The notes beneath the pieces were generated by a model. The model saw nothing but the letters and a program-made list of their open reading frames with translations. It searched no databases and was not told the origin of the DNA. The position numbers were made by a program, and so were the translations under genes. Shown in pieces: positions 23,337-36,002 of a DNA stretch of 64,000 bases; position 1 is the stretch's first letter; every line of letters starts with the position of its first letter. This DNA is from Cercospora beticola (lineage: Eukaryota; Ascomycota; Dothideomycetes; Mycosphaerellales; Mycosphaerellaceae): positions 806,001 to 870,000 of the forward strand of contig NC_088935.1 in assembly GCF_033473495.1 (NCBI RefSeq), in the 5' to 3' direction.

Positions 23337-26300
23337 ATAGATAGATAATTCTTATATACCGGTCTACCTCTTTTAACTAGAGTAAGTAGTATACTCTATA
23401 GATTTCGGTTAAGGGAAAAGCCTTAGAAAAACTCTCGTATATCTCTTTATTTATAGCTTATATAGCCGCTTCCTTCGCTTCTATTTTCCTTCGGATAATA
23501 CTAGATATCTAGTAAGTCCTCCTCTTACTAGGCTCTATTCTTCCTTTTCTCTCTTCTTTTATCCTTCTATATCTCTTCTCTTATAAGTAAGAATTAGTCT
23601 AGGACCTCTTCTTAGATAAGCTACTTTACTACTATATATAGCTCTCTCTTTATATTAGCTAGATCCTTCTAGTTTATAGATACCTCTATCTAGAATAGTA
23701 GGTATCTTTTCTTATTCTATTTTAGATAGAATATATATATATATTTTAGTATCTTATATCTCTATCTATATTTATAGTCTAGTATAAAACCTAGGACTCT
23801 CCTTTTAGTAAGGTATTACCTTATCCTAATATACTCTATTCTTAAGAGTATAACTATTATACTCTCTAGTCTAGTAAGTCCTTTATATAGAGTTAGTCTA
23901 ATAGTAGAGGAGATAGTAGTTTTCTATACTAGTAGTTATTCCTTTTCTACTTTTACTTTTCTCTTTTTCTTATTCCTTTCCTACTTTCTATTCTACTAGT
24001 ATTTAGCCTACTATACCTTATAGCCTAGGTATATCTATATCGTTATTTCTTAGCTTTATACTATCTAGAGGATTTTCTTCTATCTAGTTTAGGTTAGTAG
24101 TATAGGTTACCTAGCTCTCTTTCCTACTTATACTTACTTTTTAATCTCCCTATACCTATCTTTAATATACTAGTATATAGGTTAGGTATCTTGCTTTTTA
24201 GATACTTACCTAGCTAGGTTCTAGGTATATAAATAGAAAGGAGTAATATTTGCTTCTCTCTTTAGAATAGCTATTATAACTAATTTATATACTTCTATAA
24301 TATTCCTTAGAGCCTCTCTCTAGATCTTCTTAATAGGTTTAGTAAGGTTTCTATAATAGCTTTATATACTCTCTAGGTTAGACTAGACTTAGTAGCTAAA
24401 GGTAATAGCTAGTCTTACTACTACTATATAAAGATACTTTGCTTTTTAGAAGGATACTCTCTATATAGACTTATATAGTCTCTAAAGTAATTATATTTAG
24501 TAGGCTCTCTTTTCTGCTACTTATTTAATATATAGGCTCTATTTAAGCTTAGTATCTACCTATACTCTAAGGAGTCTAAGTAATAGTAGTAGTTCTCTAT
24601 TAAATCTCTAGATTTAAACTATAGCTTTAAGGTTATACTTCCTGCTTCTAGTAAAGTAGATTAGCTAGTATTTCTATAGTATAAATTCTACTCTATATCT
24701 CCTTACCTATTCTTTATATTTCTAGTAGGCTTTCTTAAGTTGCCTATAGTTATTCTCTATTAATATACTATATATAAGGATATTAGAGTTATCTATAAAC
24801 CCTATTACTAAAGTAGTCTCTTTATATAGTATTAGGAGTAGAGTAGAAGTAAAAAAAAGAAAGAGGATTAGAAATAGAGTAGAGCCTTAGAGAATTCCTA
24901 TATTTTAGAGCTTTAGTTAGTCTATAAATTCTCTAAGTCTTAGGTAGGTAGTTCTATCTTAGAGGAAAGATTAGATAAAGCTAATAGTATAGTCTAGGAA
25001 GCCTTTTATTCTAATATTATAAAGAAGCCTCTAGTAGGAGACTTTATTAAATACCTCTAAGATATTAAGATAGAGTATAGATACTATAGCTTCTAGCTTA
25101 GTTTTCTAGATAGTTTTTACTTACTTAGTAATAAGGTCTAATACTAAGATAGTAGACCTACTAGGCCTAGTATCTATTTATTCTTCTAGAAGAAGCTTCT
25201 TTTCTTTAGTTTTCTTAGATATCCTCTTAGTAACTATAGCTTCTAGGACCTTTACTATAGTATTAAGTAGAGTAATAGGTCTATATACTCCTAGCTTTAA
25301 GTAGTCTAGCTTCTATAGTTTCCTAAGTACTACTATTATAGAGTACTTAAAGACTTTAGAATAGTATACTATTCTTAGATATATAGTAAAAAGTTTAGCT
25401 AGAATTAGGGAAAGTTATTTCCTATACTTTTTAAGGAAGAGGTTTAGTATTTAGTTAGGTCCTAGAGCTTTATTACTAGATAGTTTCCTAAGAACTCCTT
25501 CTATATTCTTTAGTTAAACTTTAACTTCTATCTAGAATTAGAGTAGTAGTTAGGTATATTAGATATTACTTAAGTCTACTTCTCTTAGGTCTAGGAAGAA
25601 GTATTTTACTAGGATTATAGCCTTCCTCTTATTAGTATCTCTATTATACTCTATATTAGCTAGGCTTAGGAAGTATAGTAGCTAGTACTCTTAGTTAGCT
25701 CCCTCTCTAGCTTATTTAGCTATTTTCTAGATTTTCTTAGAGTCCTCTATAACTTCTTTTATTAGTCTCTTCTAAGCTAGGTTTTGCTCTCTTCTTATAG
25801 CTTTACTTCTTATATATAATACCTTAAGGTATAGCTTATAGCTCTATTCTATTTTATAGTTCCTCTATTCTCTACTTCTTTTTCTTACTAGCTTTATAGT
25901 CTCCTTATATTCCTAAGTCTATACTATCTTTATATAGCTTAATAGTCTAGCTATTAGAACTATCTTCTCTATAATTCTCTAGATAGAGGATTATATTCTA
26001 TAGGCTAGTATATCTAGATATTCCTTTATATTAAGTAGGAGTTAGTTAAGTTAGTTAGTATCTTAGGCTATAAGGTCCTAGATTCTATCCTAGTTAGTAG
26101 CTTTCTACTACTTTCTCTAGCTTCTTCCTCTTAGCTCTTAGAAGTTAATATAGAGAGTTATCCTAAGAAGGATATAGTTAGAGCTATATATCTCTTCTAG
26201 GAGAGCTTTATATTCTTAGATTAGGTTTTAGAGAGAGAGGCTAATAAAGACTAGGTCTAATATTTAGTAGCTAGCTATATATCTTTTCTATATAATTATC

Positions 26301-27606
26301 TCTAGCTCTAGAGCTAGCTATAGTTAGGCTTCTATAATTGTTTTAATAAGCTTATCTACTATAGTATATTAGGTTTAGATTATATTTCCCTTCTATTTTA
26401 AATAGTAGAGGTTAAAGTCTCCTACTACTATATAGCTTACTTTTATATCCTCTAGAGTTTATAATAGTACTTCTTAGAGTATAGAGATAGTCTCTTCTTA
26501 TTTATAGCTTATTAGCTCTAAGAGGTTATAGTAGTTATAAATAGAGATAGTTCCTATAGATATCTAGACTTAGATAGTTACTAAGTTACCTATATTATAG
26601 AAAAGTAGTTTCTAGCTATTAGTTCTAATTTTGTCTAATATAAGTATTACTACTCTTAGGTTCTACTAGAGTAGAAGGACTATAGAGTATCCTTTCTTAG
26701 CTTTAGTTCTACTATTTATAGTATTAAGCTATAGTTCTTATAGTACTATTACTATAGCCTCTTCTATAGCTAGGCTATCTAGTAGTAGAGTTTAGATAGT
26801 ATTTAACCTATTAATATTAAATTAGTAGATTATTAGAGTTTAGCTACTTATAGGATCCGTAGGATTCTTAGAAAAGAAGCTTAATTAGGTTAATATCTAT
26901 ATCTTCCTAGAGAGTACTTATTACTTTTTAGATATCCTTATTCTTCTATATAGAAGAAAAGTAGAGCTTACTTACTTACTTTCTACTAGCTATTACTATT
27001 ACTATTATACCTAGAGGCCTATCTTTATATTTAATATCTCTCTATAGAGGCTTAGCTAGTAGAGCTTTCCTTTTAAGAATTATAGGTTCTATAGCTCTAT
27101 CTTCTTATATTAGGCTTAAGGCTGCCTCCTATTGCTTTTTAAACTACTCTAAGAATACTTTTACTTTAGCCTTTATAGTAGCTTTATAGCTATATTAGAG
27201 AGAGTATACCTTATAGTCTCTCTTATAGTTATAGTATTTAATTTTCTTCTTCTTATAGCTATCTATTCTATACTTCTCTATATAGTTTCTATATATTTCT
27301 TCTATAGCTTTATAGTAGGTAGTAATATACCTAAAGCTATTATACTTAAAGTATTATATAATCCTCTACTATAGATAGTATAGTTCTACTATATACTATA
27401 TTAATCTAATAGTAATACCTCTCCTATATATTTCTCTTATAATCTATCTATCCTATACTACTATTACTACTAATAAGAAGTTAGTCTCTTCTTTTACTCT
27501 CTAGTTCTTAAGCTAAAAGGCCTTCTTAATTTTAAGCCTATCTAGGAACTAAGTAAAGTTATCTTAGTTAAGCTAGGCCTAGCTATTTATATCCTCTAGC
27601 TTCTAG
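23337..27606 (-). mobile_element. Tad1-like LINE-1 copy, 3' and central part (EN and RT)
   Basis: The element lies on the minus strand, with its 3' tail (ATCT repeat) at 23337. Read on the minus strand with RIP stops ignored, it shows CCHC zinc-knuckle remnants at about 27,230-27,380 (Cys and His codons now Tyr), an AP-type endonuclease with the GDFNL block near 26,397-26,433, and a reverse transcriptase whose catalytic F-V-D-D block now reads FIDN near 24,770-24,810, preceded by a GxPxGSxLSPxLFxF-like block. This order is that of fungal Tad1-clade LINEs. The TSD TCTCTATCTAATAG is at 23323-23336 and 41358-41371. It continues at 40,584 after the large chromovirus; total length without insert is 5,044 bp. 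Confidence 0.85.
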
Positions 27607-27760
27607 TATTATAGTATAACTATATAGCCGCCGCTGCTATACTAGCCGTGCTTGGCGGCCGGTACCTTAGCGGCTAGTACCTCCTTTAGATAGTAGTTAG
27701 TAGATATATAGAATCGAGATATACTTTACCGCTTATAGCTTGTTCGTCCTAGACGTAGTA
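27607..27760 (+). repeat. Left LTR of chromovirus D (154 bp)
   Basis: It matches the right LTR over its whole length, with differences mostly of the RIP type (C/T or G/A), for example TGCTATACTAGCCGTGC versus TACTATACTAGCTATAC. The left copy is the less mutated. Confidence 0.9.
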
Positions 27761-28099
27761 AACTAGTAGTATCGGAGGTTCTTCCTTAAACTCGTTCGAA
27801 AGATATATTTAACTCCGACGAACGACTCTACCTATATCCCGCCGATCTTAAGTACTACGATCTATACGTCTCGGACGTCTAATCGGAACGCGTCGCGTAC
27901 TAAGACCGGACGAATATAAGAAAGAGATAGTATACTATACTAATATTAAGTACTATATAATTTAGTAACGCGTCCGCCTTCGCGGCGCTTCTATTTGCCT
28001 CTATACCGGCCGTACGTAGCTCGCGACGGCCCCGTAGTCCTGCCTTAATTTATACGACGTCTAATTCGGCAGTCGTCGGACACGCTTAATAACGGCTCT

Positions 28100-31000
28100 T
28101 ATAGCGTACTAGACTTCTCCTGCTAAATACTATATCTAGACCTGCCTACTCTAGCGAATTAGGACCTACCCGATATTAATACTACGTCTCTTACTCTTGC
28201 TTTTTTATTTAAAGCCTTCCTTAAGAAGGACAACCTTTTAATACGTATTAGACGCTAAAAGCTAGCCTTAAAAAAGCTCGTAGACTTCTTAACGATATAC
28301 TACTCTACCTCGAACGAATATAAACTAGCTATAGAGTTAGCTAAACGTAGTGCCTCTCGTCTAGGATTTCTATAGAATTAGGTAGTAAACTCCTCTTCTA
28401 TTACGACCGTAGTAAAAGTCGTACTCTTAAATCTTCCGCTAGTCTAAGAGTTACTATAGTATCGCGAACTAGTCGCTATCTAGGACGTAGTACCTAACGT
28501 ATAATAAGAAGAAGGCTTAGCTCTTAATAATATCCCTTAGGTAGTTATCCGCTATCGACCTATCCGCTCGCTAAACGAGATTCGACGTAGTATAGTACGC
28601 AATCGTAGACGCGCAAACCGAGCTAACCGCGCCGTATATACTAAATCCTTGCCGCGTTTACGCTCGCGTTCGCGTTTATAGCCTCTATAGCTAGACGCGT
28701 ATGGCCCGCTATTTTAGTAGCCTAAGACTTTATAAGAATAGCCGTAAGAAACTCTATCTAATACGTCCGTTAAGCGCTCTCCTCCTACTAACTTACCTAA
28801 GTAGCAGCTATAATCCGAGCCCTCTAGCTTAGAACTACGAACTCTAGAGCACTTCCCGATCTCTCTACTATAGCCGTCTGTCGAGACTCCCGTCCTCGCG
28901 GCCGTTAAATTACTAGTCGTTTACGTCTATATAACACCTTTACCGAGTCCGATACTAGTAATAGTAGAAATAGAGAACTAGTAAGAACTAGTTCGTAAAC
29001 TAGTTCGCAATAACCTATACTAATAATACTAGTAGGGACTACTCGGCGGTTTTAGTAGAAACGGACTCTATAGTAAGTACGTAGGACCGTATAGAAACGT
29101 ATAGCGTCGTAGATACGGGAACGACTATCTACTACTTACGAGAGCTATAGGTTATAGTTACTAACGCCGCAATTCTTTACTACCGCTTATTCTAGCTGCC
29201 CGTACTATAATAGTAGCTAAGTAGGTAGTAGATAGGGACCCGGTCTCTCTATACCTAGGACGTACTCCTCTACTAGAAGTCGCGGAATAATAGTAGCTAG
29301 CCGGTAGTCGTATACTAGAGCCGCTAGCCGCTAGACGAGCTAATCCTCTAGCTACCGACTCTAGACGAGCTAATCCTCTAGCTACCGACCCTGCCTAAGC
29401 TATTCTATAAGTCCCGAACCTTAACGACTTCCTAACTAAAATAAGGAACACTATAGCGACCTACGCGACCTAGACTTAGACTCGGCTTAACTAGTTCGAG
29501 GCTCGCTTTATATACCTAGAACGCTAGCTCTAGCTATAGTAGGTACCGCAGCCGCGACTAGTATAGCTACGACTAGTATAGCTGCTATAGCGAGTTTTAG
29601 GACAAGACGCCCGCGTAGTAGTAGACTTAACTAATAACGAACGTTAATAGGAAGCGCGTAATTAACGTCTAGAACGCGCCGGTTTGCTCTTACTCTACTA
29701 TAACGACGATAACTATAAGCGCCGCTACGATAGTATATAGCTAAGACGCGGACGCGATAATCCTTCTCTTTCTAATAATAGTAACGATAATAGAGGATCG
29801 TATAATCGCTGCTATAGACGTAACGATTATAGTAGGAATAACGACGGACGCGGTCGCTACTACTATAGCTACTATAACCTATCCTCCTCTCCTAGTAACG
29901 ATAGATCCTATACTTCTCGTAGCTCTCGAAACCGCGATCCTTACTATAATAGTAACTAGCGCTCTAGCCGTTCTCTAGTCTACTATAGCCGTTCGCGAGA
30001 TAGACGATTTAAGCTCGACGAGATTAGGTACTTCTATCTAGACGCTACGACTACGGAGCTACCTAAAGAAGATATTATAGACCGAGGCGGCAAGACCTTT
30101 TATAGGTTAGTTTACTTATTCCTAGACGCCGCGAAGGACTATATATATATTAATAGCTCCTCTAGTACTCGTTAGTAGCTAGTTAAGTACCTACGAGGTA
30201 TAGCGATATCCTAGTTCTACTTAGAACTAAATAAGGACGACTATCGAAACATCCGAGGTAGCTATAGAATCGATAAGTAGGAGACGGCCCTTCGGAATAA
30301 GTTTTAATTACCGGCCTCTAAGGCCTTAGCCTACCTAGATTTAGAAGCCTTTATATAGAAAGACGTTCGTATAGACCGCTTACCTATAGAGTTCGTCCTA
30401 AACGTTATCCGCTTATCGAGAGAGGCCTATATAACCGACCGTATAGTATAATTAAGTACGGCCTAGATACGCCTATACCCCGATCTTCGCGTCTTTATAC
30501 TCTCTCCGACGTCGGAGACTATAGTTAACGTATTCGTTACCTAAATTAAGAACTAAATGTTTTCTTAGAAACAAATAGAACGCGGCCGCTCTAGCCGCCG
30601 CCTAGGTAAGTATAATACCGATAGAGCTAATATAGATAGACGTAGTCGGTATTAGAGACTAGCGCGAGAGTACGATCGCGCCTATAGACGATACTCTACG
30701 TAGAACTAATCCGATAGCCGTCGCTCTATAGATACTTAGCTTCCTAGAGACCGACTATATCCTAACCTAGCCTCGTAGTAAAACGACTATATATAAGATC
30801 GCCTTCCGCGCCTCTATAGAAATAGCGGCGGATCTAATAACGTCCGTATTAAACAAGAACTATATATTAAATAAGAACCTATCGACGAACGTTCTAGCTA
30901 TTCTTACTATAACTATAGTAAGCTAGGCTATTTCTCCTAGGAGTATACTAAACCTAGACGTAAGCGAGCGCGTTCTCGTAGCCGTAGAGGCCGTATATAT

Positions 31001-31100
31001 ATAGCGAATCTAGATAGCTATCCTTCGTCTATTAATAGTTACTATACCGAAGACTAATCCTATAGCCGTTCGGTATCTCCGGACGTTCTAGGTATATTTA
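28100..31100 (+). pseudogene. gag-like ORF of chromovirus D with CCHC knuckle remnant
   Basis: One frame (codons starting at positions equal to 2 modulo 3) stays readable, with RIP-type stops only, from about 28.1 to 31.1 kb. It includes an Arg/Ser/Asn/Tyr-rich low-complexity part near 29.7-30.0 kb, a 30 bp tandem duplication near 29,330-29,390, and a CX2CX4HX4C zinc knuckle at about 30,902-30,955 in which the Cys and His codons are now Tyr codons. It is long for a gag. The start is not visible because ATG codons are gone. Confidence 0.65.
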
Positions 31101-31399
31101 TAGGCATAATTAACTTTAAGGACGACTATAGTATAGTACTAAGGAACGTAGATTCCTATTTCTTCGCTACGGATATTATAGCTATAATAGGTTTATTCGC
31201 GCTAGCCTTCCTCTCTCGCGAATACTACTATTAGACGTATAGTTAATACTTTCTATTAGCGTCTACCTTAAGGACGTACTAAACCTCGGTATATTTAATA
31301 GCGACCTAGTTTTCCTTAAGGAATAAGGTCGGTCCGCTAGAGTATATTATCGAATCGACTACTATTATATAGCGTAGTATAGGTAACGTCCTAATACGA

Positions 31400-34300
31400 T
31401 CCTTTTAGTACCTCCGGCTCGCTTTAAGAGTACGCTAGGACAGCTCTAATTACTAGGTAGTCCTTAATACTAGCATAGGCGGTACTCTCGTAGACGAGGA
31501 CTTCTTATATAACTACTACTCGGACGTATAACTCTATCCGCTACCTCGGCCGTATCGGATTAGAAGTATTATAGGTACGTAGGAATGCGACCGATTCGCT
31601 ACTATCGATATATAGATTCCGGCCTTAGTTAAGGGAGAATATATTCTCGCTCGCGTTCGCTATACTACCTACGTCGTCTGCAACTTACTAGTTAAGATAC
31701 TCGTAGGAATAGACGTTATTGCTATAGAGGATATTATAATAGATATTAGCTATAAGGTTGCTACTCTAGAGTAGTATAAAAACGCTAAGGTCCTATTATT
31801 AGTTACGAGGAAGGCTAAGACGCTATTCCGTACCGTATTAGAGATAGTAGAGTCTTTCGTATTGCCGCCGTATTCTAAGTCCTAGGTCCTAATTGCCGTA
31901 CGCGACCTACTACCGAACGACTATAATTTTAACTTCGTTTCTAAGCCGAACTATCTTACTAGACTCTAGCGTTCCCTACGTATCTTAAACGTAGTCTTAG
32001 ACAGCTATATAGAGTACGTCTTAGTCGCTAATTATAGTACTACGGAGGTAATTCTCCTACTATAAACGCGTCTTAGAGTAGTTTATAAAATAGTACTAGA
32101 GGGCGCTTTCCTAGCTACTCTAGCTAGCCGCGTCGAAGATTTAGCCGAGCTTCCGGATTTTCTAAGGCCGAGTCGCGTTTAACTCGTAAGTCTACTCTAC
32201 TAAAGGTAGCGGTCCCTCTAGATATACTACTAAACTCTATAGAGCATAAATTAGAGAATAGGTATATAGTATATAGGGACGAGACTCGCTAAAAGGCGTA
32301 CGCGACGTTAGTTAAGAAGTAGAAACGCCTCTAGGTTAATAAAGGTACTATAGTTAAAGTCTCTAAGGCCGATTACCTACCTATTCCGCTCCTTACTAGT
32401 AGTAAGGCCTACCGCTTACCTACGACTATTTATCCTCTTTCTAGACCCGACTACGAAGTAGTTAATAAAGCCTTTAACGCCTTATACGAATACGGCAAAA
32501 TAGAGTTTATATCTAGGCCGACTCTCTTCGGTTTTCCTATCTTTATTATTTAGAAGATAGTCCTACTCGATAGTAAACTAGTATAGAAAGGCAGAGCCGT
32601 AGTCGATATCTATAGTTTAAATAAGATAGTAGTTAAGGACTCTTATCTCTTGCTATAATAAGACGAGATCGTAGACGCTCTCTATAGCGCGGAATATATT
32701 ACTATAATCGATACGGTATTATTCTTCTACTAATAGGCCGTAGCTAAAGGCGACTGCTATAAATTTATAGTTAATAGCTACTACGGATAAGAATAGATAA
32801 ATGTCGCAATTATAGGGTACGCCGATAGCGTCTAATACGTCTAGCGGCAACTTAACTATATCCTTAAGCCGTTTCGAGACTTCTACTATATATATATTAA
32901 TAATATTATTATCTTCTCGTAGACGTTCGACGACTACCTTATATATCTTAACTGCCTATTCGGCCTCCTTAATTCCTTCGATATTAGTATTGCGCTCTAG
33001 AAAACCTTTCTTAGGTACCTATCTACGGCTCTTCTAGGTTAGAGAGTTAGCGGCTTTAGTTATACTACTTACGAAGAAAAGGTTCGTACTATCCTCGACC
33101 TTCTATTTCTATAGACGCTTAAGGAGTTAGAATTTTATATTAGTATTACGGGCTAGTAACGGCACTATATCCCGTACTTTTTATAAATTATAGCTCTATT
33201 CGAGGAAAGAAAGAAGTACCTACTACGATAGGGACCTAATTAAGGCAATTCCTATAAGCGATTCGTAGCGCGAACTAGAGTATAGGACGACGCCGAAAAC
33301 CTTAACTAGTAGCGTCGCTATTTCGATATTCTAGCTAAGATCTACCGAATAGCGTCCTTCCTCTACTATACTAACCTCTATCGTCCTCTCTATATCGATC
33401 TTAATTCTAGCTACGATAGCTTTGCTATAGTCGCGTATATAGTAGAAGGCGACCCTACCTCTACCGATAGCGGCAAGGCAGTTCGTTTCCCGGCTACTAA
33501 AGTCTAGCTAGTTATATACTTAAGTAAGGCTCTATCGGATATAGAATCGTAATATCTAGTAATAGAACTAGAAGTCGCCGGCTTTATCTAGACTATAAGG
33601 AAACTACGCTACGTCTTATAGGCCTCGTAGAAACCTGTCTTTATATTTACGGATTATACCGCCGCTTTAGGAATTATAGTATCCGAGTCGATAACTAGTA
33701 CTACGTCCCTAGACTATATAAACCTTCGCCTCGTACGAGCTAGCTAGTACTTATTATAGTTCTATAGTATAGTTGCGATCTACCGGCCTAGCCGTCTATA
33801 TAGCGTTCCGGACATACTTAGTCGCTTAATCGACGACTAGAGATATACGAATATAGATACCCTCGATCCTCTTACGTATAACGATCCCGACTAAGCCTAC
33901 GATATAGTCGACAACTCTACGTGCCTTTACCTATACGGGTATAAGGACGTATAGTATTTCTACGCTATAATAATCGATAAGAATACCGGTCGTATATATA
34001 CGTCTATAGAGACGATAGCGTTTTACTCTATCTTAGTCGGGTTATTAGAGGAGTTTAAGCGCGACTTAATCTATAGATACTAGAACGACCTAGCTTAGGT
34101 ATAGCGGCTAGAGTAACTATAAGCTACGGAGTAGCGGCGTATCCGGGACCTTAAAGGCGAGGACGAAAACGACGGCGAATAAGAAGTAGTACTCTTAGAG
34201 TTATAGTTCTTCTTACGCGACGGCCTAATATATTTTAAGGACGATACTAACGGCCGCGAACGCCTTTATATTCCTAGTTCCTTAATAAAGGAGGTATTTA

Positions 34301-35640
34301 GAATAGCCTATAACGACTACTACTATTCCGGATTTTACTATATATACGCCTACGTCTTTGCCTCCTTCTATATCTATAGGCTAGCTAAGGAACTCTATCT
34401 TTATATTAAGTACTACCCGGACTATATCTTAAACTAGACTTACTACTACCGGCTATATAGAGAGCTAAATCCTATCTACGCCGTCGTAGTACTAGACTAT
34501 ATAGTTACGGCTAACTAGGTCTTTAGCCTTCCGCTAGTAGACGGCTTTAATAGCTTCCTTACTAAGACCTATAAATTCTCGAAAAGAGTTATCCTTATAA
34601 AGATAAAAGAAGACTAGTCCGTAGCCGAATATAGTGCTGCCTAGCTATATAGCTATATCGTCTATAAGAGATCCCTACTAGTAGTAATAATTAGCGACTA
34701 TAATCGGAGATAGCTATCTAACTTTATAAAGTCTGCCTTTTAAAAACTAGGCACTAGGTTCCTAGCTACGACTACCTATTACTCTTAGATAGATAGTTAA
34801 AGTAAGAGGACGAACTAGACTATAGAAATCGTATTACGATATTTTATTACGTCCTTCCCGGCAGCTAATTAGATAGAGGCTCTCCTATATATTTAAGCCG
34901 AGCTTAATAATTCCTATAATACCTCTTCCGGCGAAATCCCGAATATAATTATTTAGAGTTTTAAGAACAACTTAGACGCGCTCCTACCTTTAGCTAAATT
35001 GCCTATAGCCGACTATATCGCTATCTACTAGAAGGCACGCGACTAAGCTACCAACTCTCTAGTATAGGTAGTAGTAGTAATAAAAGACCGGTACGATACG
35101 GTATACCGCTCTATCCGATTTATACTAGGATAGTAAGTCCTTCTTCGCTTATATAGAGAGTACGAGATCCTAGGATAGCGTAACTATAAGTACTATTACT
35201 AGCGAGCTAGCCCTTTACTAGTAGATCGTACTATAGGACGACTTATATATAGACTTATCCTCCCTCTAGTAATAAAGATCTATCTAGTCGTTTCGGTAGC
35301 CTAGTTAGAGCCGTACCTATAAGGTAATAACTCTTACGACCGCGATCCGCTAGAACTAGGCCCGGTATAGATAGCTAACTATAACGACGATAACGTGCTC
35401 TCCTTTAAGATCGAGAGGCTTCTCGATCGTAGGACGTCCTATAGCCGGCTATAGTACTTAGTAAAATAGAAAGACTATAACTATAGCTATAATATCTAGT
35501 ACGATATCGACGACCTCTGCGATACTATAGATTTAATAGCGAATTACGACCGAGACTATCCTTTACCTTACTAGTAGGAACTACGACGTAGTAACTATTA
35601 GCGCTAGTAGGAGGCCTAGCCTTTTTTAGGCCGCTATACT
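31400..35640 (+). pseudogene. pol of chromovirus D: protease, RT, RNase H, integrase, chromodomain
   Basis: The frame is shifted by -1 from gag (positions equal to 1 modulo 3). Landmarks: an aspartic-protease-like region near 31,460; RT around 32,350-33,100 with the catalytic Y-x-D-D block near 32,885-32,910, now reading INN by G-to-A change; RNase H near 33,630-33,690; the integrase zinc finger near 34,320-34,470 and catalytic core to about 35,000; and a chromodomain at about 35,430-35,560 (YLVK, then KDY, IDDL). RT, RNase H and then integrase is the Ty3/gypsy order. Every catalytic block is broken by missense or stop changes. Confidence 0.85.
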
Positions 35641-36002
35641 ATATTATCTTTATATTTACTATTACTACGTCCTCTACGTCCCGACTCGAGAGCAGATAGG
35701 GATACTACGCGCTAGACGCGTACCGAGCGTAGACTACGCTAGTAACGTCGCGCTTTACTTTTGCGTTTGCGTCTATATTTATACTAGCGTGTTTTGTAGT
35801 TAATAGTAACTAGCTACTAGAAATTTCTATTATATAATAGTAGCAAACTTAGCTGCTAGTATCTCCGCTATATCTTCCGCTAGATACGTCTAATATCTAT
35901 TAGTAAGGCTATATCCTTAACTCCGACGGCGTACCTACGTCTATCTATATATTAAGCGATACTATTTTTGCTCTAACTCTGCCTCTAGAAGTCTACGTCG
36001 TA

